A stretch of 64,000 nucleotides of DNA, from assembly GCF_022201045.2 (NCBI RefSeq), contig NC_068558.1, forward strand, positions 30,585,501 to 30,649,500. The letters are read 5' to 3'. This DNA comes from Citrus sinensis (taxonomy: Eukaryota > Streptophyta > Magnoliopsida > Sapindales > Rutaceae). Position 1 is the first letter of the stretch. The number at the start of each line of letters is the position of its first letter. Under the pieces are notes generated by a model, which was not told the DNA's origin, searched no databases, and saw only the letters and a list, made by a program, of their open reading frames with translations. Made by a program: the position numbers and the translations under genes. Positions 1-10,289 of this stretch are shown piece by piece.

Positions 1-183
1 GCTAGTTTCAAAAATAGGTATCAAGTAGCACACACATTTAGTAGATAATGATGGTCTGATTGCAGATCTCATACTAAGGTGCCAAAAGCTTGATCTCCAG
101 CATCTAGCTTACCTGCAAACGGGAAAAACATTGATGCACCCACAACACGAGCTCGTGGAAATGAAATGTGATGGGAGAATTAC

Positions 184-1275
184 TTACCCGAGATGGAGTA
201 TCTTCTTGTCCGGGTGAGAGTAAGCAGAGCCACCACCCTCGATAATAGCAGCACCAAAGAAATTCCAAAAAGCTAATTCATGGATTGCATTCAGGTCTTG
301 CCCAATCGCGGTGTTTGCTTGCTAAAACCTCTCCATTTCTGCTATCTGAGTTTCAGAAACAATGAAATTTTAATAACGTGCTGAAATTTTGGAAGAGGGT
401 GAGAAAAAATGCATTATACATACAACAGACTGATTTTCATACATTTGATCGAAGACACACGCTTTCATTTGCCAGCTCAGCCTCCTATGAAAATGAAAAT
501 GTTAAAGAGTTCCATAAAAGCATGGAAAAAAACGAAAAAAAGGCTAAACAGGATTTAATGAACATTAATTATTACCCTTTTCTGCAAGAACTCAATTTCA
601 GCTAGCAGCATTTCATGTTGCACAAAACAGAAAACAGACAAAGTAACAAATTATTTTCAAAATGACACAAATTACATATACTGAACGTATATCTATAAAG
701 TTTATGCAATGTTTTGTTGCAAAACAATGGTGTATTGCTCAAATTCAATTATTTTTGTATGCATAATGAAATTAATTAATTACCTTCTTGGACCTGATCC
801 TCGTGATGCCTCACTCAAGCCTATTCTCCAGTTGCTTAAGCTCCTTTACAGTTAAAGAACTCAGAGAATCACGCATCAAATGCCTATATGAAGAGTCAAG
901 AGTGAGATAACCAATTGAAAATTCATTTGAAATTGTATATTTTGGCATAATTAATTAACTATGCTTAATATGAAAATGATTGTTGATGAAATAATTGAAA
1001 ATACCTGTTAGAATTCTGTAACATTTGAATTTGCTGCCGCAGCTTTGCTGACTCCTGCTGACTGTACTGTTTCCGTGGGTCGCATGTAATGGGAGAAGTT
1101 AAATTTTTATTGGGAACTTTATATTTCAATGCTAGCTATGTGGTAATAAATGATAATAACTTGTTTTTTTTTCACTTTTTCATAATAATATATATTCCTA
1201 GCAACGCCTGACTTTATAGCTTAAATTAATGAATTACTTACCTGAGCATTGATCTCAGTAATAGTGCCAGAATTT
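184..1275 (-). pseudogene. AGL11/SEEDSTICK-like MADS-box pseudogene, copy A (I, K and C regions)
   Basis: On the minus strand the exons of an AGAMOUS-clade (AGL11-like) transcription factor can be read: the end of the I region (~1240-1275), a YYQQESAKLRQQIQ-type exon (~1003-1085), the K-box exon (~783-887, with SLTVKELKQLENRLE and GITRIRSKK), an HEMLLAEIEFLQK exon (~583-632), an ELANESVCLR-type exon (~440-490) and the C-terminal exon ending DKKILHLG at a stop at 184-186. Exon-intron structure is kept, so this is a genomic copy, not a retrocopy. It is broken: TGA stands at the Arg codon after QLENRLE, TAG at a Gln codon of the last exon, and the MADS domain and most of the I region are absent. 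The family controls ovule and seed identity. No function is expected here. It pairs with copy B at 26527-27665. Confidence 0.85.
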
Positions 1276-1376
1276 ATTTATTTTATAGCTTAAATTACAT
1301 ACATTTACACACACACTCGCGCACACTAGGAATAGCAGGTTATATTCATCAAATTCATCTAAATATAACTAACTAA

Positions 1377-1774
1377 CCAGATAGCTCAGCTTCTTTTCTT
1401 TCCTACTGAATTTCTACACTTGGTAGATTCTCAGTAGGTTTATCAATAAACTTCAGGAACTCCAGATAATCCGGGTCTTTATTGTCCACATCAAAACCAA
1501 ATACAACTTATTACTACAGTACTTCTAAAACCAATAAGAAGATAAAGAAAATTAAAGTATGCTTGTAATTGTTGAGCTTTTAGTTAACTTTGCAATCTAG
1601 CAACTTAAGTGTACGGTAGAAGCCACAAAACTTCAACCCCAAAAGTACTCTAAGTTTTTTTTTTTAAAAAAAAATTACCTTTAAAAATGGTGCCTTCACG
1701 ACTATCCTTTCTAGAACAAGGCTTGAGAACACATTGGGATGGAGCATATTCAACAGTAGCCTTAAATTGAGCCC
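1377..1774 (-). pseudogene. UPF3: UPF3 pseudogene, 3' exons (unit 1)
   Basis: Two minus-strand exons match the Smg4/UPF3 domain of the plant nonsense-mediated-decay factor UPF3. Exon 1679-1774 reads AQFKATVEYAPSQ-like and ends at a GT donor. Exon ~1377-1492 reads DPDYLEFLKFIDKP then ENLPSVEIQ. The second has an in-frame TAG directly after EIQ, where the family has Leu. The first exon of the same copy lies at 23206-23399, because element E1 (1851-23150) sits in the intron between them. UPF3 shuttles between nucleus and cytoplasm and links exon-junction complexes to UPF2. This copy cannot make that protein. Confidence 0.8.
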
Positions 1775-1850
1775 CTAATCGAGAACCCAATAACACATAA
1801 AATTAACCAAACAGAAAATGCCCTTTTCATTTAAAACAACATAAACCTAT

Positions 1851-3327
1851 TGATAACTCTAGGAAATGAGAGCTATTACATCAATTCTAAAAATAAATCA
1901 AGATCACTTAGAGAACAAATAAGGTGTTTTTATTACATTTTGGTTATATTTTGCATAAACATTCATTTTAGTTAAGTTTTAATAAGTTTTGTTTGAATCA
2001 AAGTAATTGGTGCTAAAAACAGGTGCATAATTGCAGGTTTTCAAAAAGTCTTAATTCATGAGAGGATGGTGAGACAGTGGATGAGCAAGAGGAGGAAAGA
2101 AGATAGCCGCAAAAGAAGTAAAGCACAATCAGGAATAGTGCAGTGTTGTAGCGGATGTTAGAGCAATTAGTGCTATAGCAATCTGAGAGTAACGCGGGAG
2201 AAAATTTAGGTGCGGGTCAGCTACAGAATCGCGATTTACATGTTTCCTAATTTAACTCATGCAAGCCTATGGACTTTTGTTTTACCCTAGTTTACAGTAT
2301 AAAAGAGAGGCGTGCACTACATAGAAAGGCGGCAAGAAAATTATCATAAAAATCATTAGAGAGAAAAAGAAAAGAAGATCGGAATTGAAGAGTGTTGTTT
2401 CGGCAACATTGAAGAATCTTGCAGAATTATTCGGATTTGTTTTTCACTGTGCTCAACTTGTATTTATCTTATTCCTTTAACTGTTCTAATGTATCCAGTG
2501 AACAACATATTTATGTTTGTTTTTCTTATTCAGAATATGAACTAGATTTGCTTGTTGTTGAGTGACAAACAATCCAATGGGTTCTTGACTGTTCTTATGT
2601 GTTGTTATGTCATTACTGTAGCATTATACTCTAGTAGTTATTATTAATATAACTGTTATTTCGGTTGACCACCTATTTAATAGTTCCAGTTAAGTTAGAG
2701 CAGCAAAAGGGCATGTCTTAGTGGATATTATTAGAGTATTACTTGATCTTAAGTTAAGTTTCTCGTATTAAGTTATCTTGAATCCCATAAGGCCAATACT
2801 TGAAGTTAAGATTTGTGACACACTAGATATAGGTGCTCACCTTGTAGGGTGGAGAGATAAAAAGGATCATAAAGCCATATAATGAGTAGATTAGCAACAG
2901 GTCATTGCTAGTGTATTTGAGGGTATGAGAGTTCCAATATGCGACAGTTGAGGATGCAAATTAATTCCGCCCAGTGCTGCAGCACTTGCCGTAACAATTG
3001 GAATCAACTTGATGAAAAACAGTCAGCCTATAAGGAGAGTTTGATCATTCAACTACCATATTCTCACTTGAATCTTAGACACATTTAGTTTAGTTTATTT
3101 CATTGCGGTTTTGTTTATTTTATTCTCTCACAATCATTAATTACGATAGAACACATTTTATGTTTGTTAACTTCATATTTGAATTAGTTTGCACTATTGT
3201 GATTGCTACAACATTTCTGGTAACATAAATCCCTGTGGAGACGATCTTGAATACTCATTACTTTATTACTTGTTGTGTACACTTGCACATTGACACCAAT
3301 ATTATTTGATTATAAAATCAACCAACA
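1851..3327 (+). repeat. E1 left LTR
   Basis: 1477-bp direct repeat of 21676-23150, starting TG and ending CA, preceded by TSD CCTAT. A TATA-like stretch (AGTATAAAAGAGAGG, about 2296-2310) probably marks the promoter, and the 3' part repeats the start of a related LTR in E3. Confidence 0.93.
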
Positions 3328-3333
3328 AGTTTT

Positions 3334-3351
3334 TGGCGCCGTTGCCGGGGA
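3334..3351 (+). other. E1 primer-binding site (tRNA-Asp type)
   Basis: TGGCGCCGTTGCCGGGGA lies 6 nt after the left LTR. It is complementary to the 3' end of plant tRNA-Asp (established for Athila-type elements). The same 18-mer follows the LTRs at 10230, 32043 and 43165. Confidence 0.9.
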
Positions 3352-3440
3352 TTGATTGTTTATTTTTGAAATGTGAAGTAAATCTTGATAGCACCAAATT
3401 TGATTTAATTCATTCTATTTATTGGCAAATCAATACTTGC

Positions 3441-6050
3441 ATGCGCAAAGACAGATTTGTGATATTTCAGTTCGATCCTGAGATTGAAAGGACTGTTAGG
3501 AGATTGCGAAGAGAGCCAAGGAAGTCAAAAATTGTTTCAAGCATGAATAATTTGCAGGGTGAGGGAAATTTGAACCCTCACGGGCCCTTACTGTTGAGTG
3601 TTAGAAAATGTATATTTATAAAAGAGAAAATCATCATTTTACATTTCAAATCTTACTAACACCCTTACTTTTATGTATTAATTTTCTTGTGATTTAATTA
3701 CGTGTGTTTTATTTTAATTAAGTATTTCATGTATTGTAGGGGCATCATGGTCATTTCACAATGAACGAGAAATCAGACGGCAAAAAGAACATCACTTTTG
3801 AACTCAGGACAGTCGAAAACCTTAGGAGGAGCATAAAAGGAAAAATGTCACTGTTCACATGTATGGTACTATTCACATGTACAGTATTGTTCACGACACT
3901 GTTCACATAGACGGAACGATGACGTGGCATTGACCGATGATGTGGCATTGGCTGATGAGGTGTCACGATCCTGTTGGACTAAAATTCTTGTGTACTGTTG
4001 ATTGATGACATGGCAGCATATCAGTGGACTAAAAATCTCGCGTACGGTACATGCATTACACAAGATTATTATTAACCAAAGCACGTTACTATTCAAACCA
4101 GTTGACTGTTCAAACCGCGTACTATTGACTGATGATGTGGCGCAATCCTGAGCATGTAAACTATTTTTAATCCAATGGCCATGATTTACTCGATGTATCT
4201 ATAAAAATGGGACCTCTCCTTTCTACTTGGGCATCTCTGAATCCATTTTTGGACTCTATTTTCTGTAATTCCTTCTCTATCTTGTATTTTCTACGTATTT
4301 TAATAAATTTTCATTTTGCCCCTAGTTCAATTATGAGTAGCTAATTTTCTTTCAAGCTTGGGTTGAAGGTGAACCTCAACATGTGTCATGGGCTTTATTT
4401 GGTAAATTTATTTTCTTTTCCTCTCTAGTTTTTGTGGATGTTTTGACTTCTCATTGACAAATAATAATAATCTTGTCTAGATACTGTCTTGGTTTCACTG
4501 GATCCCTAGTTCAAGGTTATTATTATTTGGCACGATAAGCCCTTAGCACCATATTGATTAGAGTGTGGTTCATGAGGAGTGAAAACCCCCCTCATGATTT
4601 AATTAGCATTAATAAGGAGTATTTAGCCCATGATGCATGTTGATACAGATCCAAATACCCAAGTACGTCATTTCAATAGATTTTTCTTCCATTTATTCTC
4701 GATATTTCAATTTTAAGTTTAGAATAATTGAAGTCACTTTCACCACAAATCCAACGACCCATTTAGAAAAATTAATTCTACACACAATTAAAATCTACCT
4801 TCTCGTGGGATCAACACTCGTTACCATTGATCTATTCTAAAATAGATTCTTGCACTTGTGAGTTCAATAAAATTTGCACAACACTTACAACCAGTTAACA
4901 TTCAAGAAGAGCAGAATGAATATGCTAACGAGAGACAGCCAGGCAATAACAATATTATTTGCATGGCTAATGACAGAGACAGAGCTATTAGAGATTATGT
5001 TGTGTTAATTCCTCAAGTTGTACACCCTGGGATAATCAGACCTGAAGTAGAAGCTGTAAATTTTGAGTTGAAGCCAGTGATGTTTCAAATGTTGCAAACA
5101 ATTGGTCAATTCAATGGATTACCAAATGAAGATCCTCATCTCCATCTTAAGTTGTTCTTGGAAGTGAGTGATACTTTCAAAATTGCTGGAGCAACATAAG
5201 ATGCCTTAAGGCTGAGGTTTTTCCTTATTCCTTAAGAGATCGAGCAAAAGCATGGTTAAATTCGTTACCATCTGATTCCATCACTATATGGAATGAGTTG
5301 GCTGATAAATTCCTAATGAAATATTTTCCACCGATAAAAAATGCAAGGTTGATGGTGGATGCTTCAGTAAATGGAGCCCTGTTATCCAAATCTTACACTA
5401 AAGCTTACAAAATTTTGGAGATAATTGCCAATAATAATTATCAGTGGCCATCAACCCGGCAACTAGCAGCAAGAGGATCAGCAAGGGTACATAACATAAA
5501 TGCAATTACAGCCTTATCCGCACAAGTAACCTCATTGACTAACATGGTAAAGGCCATGACATCTGTTCCAGCAGTAGTGAAGCAAGTTGCTAAACTTTCT
5601 TGTGTATACTGTAGTGAAGGACATGACTTTGATAATTTTCCTGGAAATCCAGCATCAGTAAACTATGTGGGTAATTTCAATCGACAGCCTCAAAACAATC
5701 CATATTCAAATACTTACAACCCTGGATGGAAACAACACCCAAAGTTCTCATGGAGTAGTCAGAATCGAAATGCTCCAGTAGTAAATGGACAAAATAAGAA
5801 CACTCAACCATCTGAATTTCATCAGCAGAGTTAGGGGCAAAAACAGAGCAGTCAGGATCCAATCATTTCAATGGAAGCATTGATTAAGCAGTACATTGCA
5901 AAGAATGAAGCAATTGTGCAGAGTCATACTATATCCTTGAGGAACTTGGGAAATCAAATGGGACAACTTGCCACAACAATGAATAGCAGGACTCAAGGAA
6001 GTTTACCTAGCAACACAGAAGACCCTAGGAGAGGGTAAAGAATGCAAAGC
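3441..6050 (+). pseudogene. E1 gag, broken and interrupted by a solo LTR
   Basis: The gag start is at ATG 3441 (MRKDRF, then FDPEIERTVRRLRRE, the same start type as E2). The frame is interrupted by a solo LTR at 3592-4883 and resumes at 4889 with FELKPVMFQML and the capsid-like core. A stop at ~5197 and a small deletion break the core. The deletion removes the stretch corresponding to the region before LIVDTSANG in E3. A nucleocapsid knuckle near 5600 (CVYCSEGHDFDNF) has lost its last Cys, and further stops follow at ~5832 and ~6037. The product would be the structural protein of the virus-like particle. It cannot be made from this copy. Confidence 0.85.
3592..4883 (+). mobile_element. Solo LTR of the LOG-carrying Gypsy family, inside E1 gag
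   Basis: 1292-bp sequence starting TGTTGAGTGTTAG and ending TTTGCACAACA, flanked by the perfect duplication CTTAC (3587-3591 and 4884-4888). It is clearly homologous along its length to the three LTRs at 30651, 41740 and 52951 but diverged by substitutions and short deletions, so it belongs to an earlier wave of the same family. The internal region was lost, presumably by LTR-LTR recombination (established route to solo LTRs). It contains a TATA-like box, TCTATAAAAATGG, near 4198. Confidence 0.93.
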
Positions 6051-6350
6051 AATTAATTTGAGATCTGGAAAAAATGTTGACATCCTAGTTAATGTGACTA
6101 ACAAGGGTAAGGAAGTTAATTCCTCATAAAAACCACCTCAAGATGGAAGCATGTTACAACAACCCAACCATCAAAACACTGGTTACATGGGCCAAGCTAC
6201 AGCTACAACAGAGGGAATTCAATCAGAACATGCTGAAAAAGAATTTGCAACACCAGTAGCCACAACCTACACCAAACCAAATAAACAGAGTTTGGTACCT
6301 CCTGAAGCTACCCAACAGTTTAGACACCCACTACCTTTTCCATAGAGATT

Positions 6351-7168
6351 CCAGAAGCAAAAACAAGACAAACAGTTCAGTAAATTCCTGGAAGTGCTGA
6401 AGCAATTACACATAAATATACCTTTTGTGGAAGCCTTGGAGCAAATGCAAAATTATATGAAATTTCTAAAAGACATCTTGGCACGAAAGAGAAGGCTGGG
6501 AGAGTTTGAAATTATTGTTTTAACACAGGAAGTAGTCATATGCTCCAAAGTAAGATTCCTATAAAAATGAAAGATCCAGGAAGTTTTACAATACCATACT
6601 CTATAGGAACTAAGTATGCTGGCAGAACACTTTGTGACTTGGGAGCTAGTATTAATTTAATGCCATTATTTGTATTTAAGCAGCTGGGAGTAGGGGAATG
6701 CAGACCAACAACAGTCACTCTGTAATTAGCTGACAAATCTCATGTATACCCTAAAGGAAAAATTGAGGATGTACTGGTGAAGGTGGACAAATTCATCTTC
6801 CCACTAGACTTTATTGTACTGGACTTCGAAACTGATAAAGAGGTGCCCATTATACTTGGAAGACCTTTTCTAGCAACTGGAAAGACTTTGATAGATGTGT
6901 AGAAAGGGGAGCTCACCATGAGAGTAAATGATCAACAAGTTACATTTAATGTACTAGAGGCTATGAGAAGTCCTGATGAAGTAGAAGATTGCAGTTTCCT
7001 AAGTGTTGTAGATTTTGTTGTAACAGACAGAATGGACAGATACTGCAGTAATGAAATCAACAAAGTCACCACCTTTGATGATGTAGAAGAGAAAAATGTT
7101 GCAGCAAATCAGATAGATTGGATGGAAGAAAAAAATCTGATAGACACAACAGGTTTATTGAGCACCTG
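6351..7168 (+). pseudogene. E1 aspartic protease region, broken
   Basis: Linker and retropepsin-like protease of the gag-pol polyprotein. Near 6632-6646 the frame reads CDLGASINLMP, the Athila-type active-site motif, followed by the [10 protein letters not shown] flap-side motif near 6850. Stops occur at ~6723 (TAA) and ~6900 (TAG), and the frame shifts near 7145. A protein of this kind would cleave the polyprotein. This copy is inactive. Confidence 0.85.
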
Positions 7169-7184
7169 AATTTTTCAGACAGAG

Positions 7185-8760
7185 AAGTAAAAACAACTTT
7201 ACCATCTATTGAATCACCTCTTAGTCTTGAATTAAAATTGTTACCTTCACATTTAAAGTATGTTTATCTTGGTCAAAACAACACACTCCCTGTGATCATT
7301 TCTTCTACTTTGGATATAGGTCAAGAACAAAGTTTAGTAGATTTGTTGGGAAAATACAGAAGAGCAATTGGATGGACCATGGCAGACATCAAGGGGATAA
7401 GCCCATCAATATGCATGCATAAAATCCTGTTAGAAGATTGCTACAGTAATTCGGTGGAGCACCAGAGAAGGTTGAACCCTATTATGAAAGAAGTGGTGAA
7501 GAAGGAAATCATTAAATAGTTGGATGCTGGAATCATATACCCAATATCAGACAGTTCGTGGGTGAGTCCAATTCAATGTGTTCCAAATAAGGGAGAGATA
7601 ACTGTGATAGCGAATAAGAGAGATAGATTTATTCCTACAAGGACAATGACTGGATGGAGAATATATATGGATTACAGGAAGCTCAACAAAGCCACAAGGA
7701 AAGACCACTTCCCACTCTCATTCATAGATTAGATGTTGGACAGACTTGCTGGAAAACAGTACTATTGTTTCCTAGATGGGTATTCAGGTTACAACCAGAT
7801 TGCTATAGCTCCAAAAGATCAGGAAAAGATTACATTTACTTGTCCTTTTGAAACATTTGCCTTCAGAAGAATGCCCTTTGGGTTGTGCAATGCTCCAGCA
7901 ATTTTTCAGAGATGCATGATGTCTATTTTTTCTGATATGGTAGAGCAAATTTTAGAAGTTTTCATGGATGACTTTTTAGTTTTTGGAGAGATATACAATG
8001 ATTGTTTACACAACTTGGAAGAAGTTCTTAAGAGATGCGAGATGACTAACTTAGTGCTCAATTAGGAAAAGTACCATTTCATGGTGCAAGAAGAAATAGT
8101 GTTGGGTCATAAGGTGTCTAAGAAAGGCATTGAGGTAGACAAAGCCAAAATAGAGGTAATAGATAAACTGCCTCCCCCCACTTCAATAAAGGGTATAAGG
8201 AGTTTTTGGGTCATACTAAATTTTACAGAAGATTCATTAAGGATTTTTCCAAGGTAGCTAAACTATTATGCTCATTGCTGGAACATGACAAGCCCTTTCA
8301 CTTTGACAAAGATTGTCATCAAGCATTTGGAGAATTAAAGAAAGCTCTGATCACTGCTCCAGTAGTTATATCTCTAGACTGGACGTTACCATTTGAATTG
8401 ATATGTGATGCTAGTGATCATTCTGTTGGAGCAATATTAGGGCAAAGAAAGGATAAGGTTTTTCACTCCATATACTATGCAAGCAAAAACTCTTACTCAA
8501 ACTCAAATCAATTACACCACTACAGAGAAAGAATTGCGAGTAGTAGTATTTGCTTTTGACAAATTCAGCGCCTACTTAGTGGGTACTAAAGTGACTGTAT
8601 ACATAGACCATGCAGCCATCAAATATTTAATTTCAAAGAAGGATGCCAAACTAAAGTTAATCAGATGGATCTTATTGCTTCAGGAGTTTGATCTGCAAAT
8701 TAAAAATAGAAAAGGGACTGAAAATTAAGTAGCAGACTACCTGTCACGGTTGGAAGCAGA
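7185..8760 (+). pseudogene. E1 reverse transcriptase and RNase H, broken
   Basis: RT motifs are clear: [18 protein letters not shown] (~7665), [11 protein letters not shown] (~7770), [15 protein letters not shown] (~7870) and the catalytic FMDDF (~7962). RNase H follows with CDASD (~8405), [16 protein letters not shown] (~8520) and [10 protein letters not shown] (~8600). Stops or shifts lie at ~7519, ~7730, ~8063, ~8200, ~8480 and ~8727. Several are Trp or Gln codons changed to stops by G:C to A:T transitions, as expected for methylated, silenced DNA. Confidence 0.9.
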
Positions 8761-8859
8761 TACAAGTATATTGACAAGAAAGGACATCACTGAAACTTTT
8801 CTTGATGAACAGTTGTTGGTAGTACAGCAAGCACAGGTGCTGCAGCAGTCAGGATCTCC

Positions 8860-9034
8860 ATGATATGCAGATTTTGCCAACTATTTGGTAAGTGAATTGC
8901 TACCACCTGAGTTGAAGTTCCAAGAGAAAAAAAAAATTTCATGATGTAAGAAGTTATCAGTGGGATGACCTACATTTATATAAGTTGTGCTCAGATCAAG
9001 TAATACGAAGATGTGCTTTAGAAGGAGAAATTCC
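8860..9034 (+). pseudogene. E1 integrase N-terminal part, cut by E2
   Basis: The pre-integrase stretch (YADFANYLV, then WDDLHLYKLCSDQVIRRC) runs up to GEIP at 9034, where E2 is inserted. The five bases ATTCC are duplicated, and the same frame resumes at 16848. One-base shifts and stops lie around 8862 and 8930-8945. Confidence 0.85.
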
Positions 9035-10224
9035 TGTTAGAGTGCAATTTATGCACTAGTTTTGCATTATTTACTTCCCTTAATATCAATGTTTTGCACT
9101 TAATAATAGTGATTTACTTGTGTTTTACTTTTGTAGGTGCAATTCTATGGATTGATGATAAAATTGAGCTATAAGATGATGTTTAAGGATTATTGTTCCC
9201 TTGGAGAAATTATGAGCGGCAGAAGAACTTTGTTGATAAGGCGTGGGCGCGTGCTGTCAACTGCGGACCTGCAGTTTTTAGTTTAACGTGTTTTGTATTT
9301 TTGGTTATTTTTGTAATTACGAATTTAATATTTCAGATATTAGGATTTTATTTTAAATAGAATTCTAAAAGAGAAGAGAGAGAGAGTATTTAAGGGAGGA
9401 ATCTATTGTGGAAAGGGGGATTTTTTGGATTGGAGAAAAAGAAACCCTAGATCTAATTTTTCTCTTCTCTCTATGAGGAACTAAACCCATTTTTCTGGTT
9501 GAAGGATAATGAAGCTTTGATTCATCACTACTGTGAGATCTTTCTTATGCTTTAATTGTTTTATTACTTTTTGGGTATTTGTTTATTCTCTGAATTAGTT
9601 TCATGATTATGTTTGTTAATTAGGTAATTGGCCACTATTTAATTATCAACTTAATCTATTGTCAATTAAAGGATTCATCGTATGAAGAATTTAATGTTTG
9701 TGACAAATAACATAGCAGAGAGTTGTGTTGTGAGAATAAACAATCTAATTTAAATGAATCATCATATGTGTTGATTAGGATTTGGGTCTCTCTGGTTTTT
9801 CAGGCTGTCAATTGATTAAATCCTATGATCGTATCTAGGGTTGTCCATTGATTAGGGAAATAACCAACGGTCGTACCTTGGTTATCGACTAGTTAAGGAG
9901 AGATTGGCTATTAGAGGGTCTCAATAGCTATAACCAGTCTATTCATAAGTAATAATAATCTATATTTGAATCAATGATCAGTAGTCGAATCAAGCTGAGT
10001 TAATTCCTTCAACCAGAGCTTTCTCCAATTTGAATTACAACTTTAATTTGCATTCTTATTATTTTAATTTGATTTTTATTATTGTCAACAAAACCCCCAT
10101 TTTATGTTTTGCATTTTAAAAGGATTTAAATAATTACCGATCTCTGTGGACACGACCCTGCTCAATCACTATACACAATTTATTTAGAGTAGGAATTTAT
10201 TTTTGTTGGCTTCGACACCCATCA
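9035..10224 (+). repeat. E2 left LTR
   Basis: 1190 bp, identical to the right LTR except for three substitutions noticed (near 9419, 9919 and 9936). A TATA-like AGAGTATTTAAGGGAGG lies near 9385. Confidence 0.95.
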
Positions 10225-10229
10225 AATTT

Positions 10230-10247
10230 TGGCGCCGTTGCCGGGGA
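10230..10247 (+). other. E2 primer-binding site (tRNA-Asp type)
   Basis: TGGCGCCGTTGCCGGGGA begins 5 nt after the left LTR. It is intact, consistent with a recently mobile element. Confidence 0.9.
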
Positions 10248-10289
10248 TTGGTGTCATTTATTTAATCCTTTTTACGTTTTACTTGGTGT

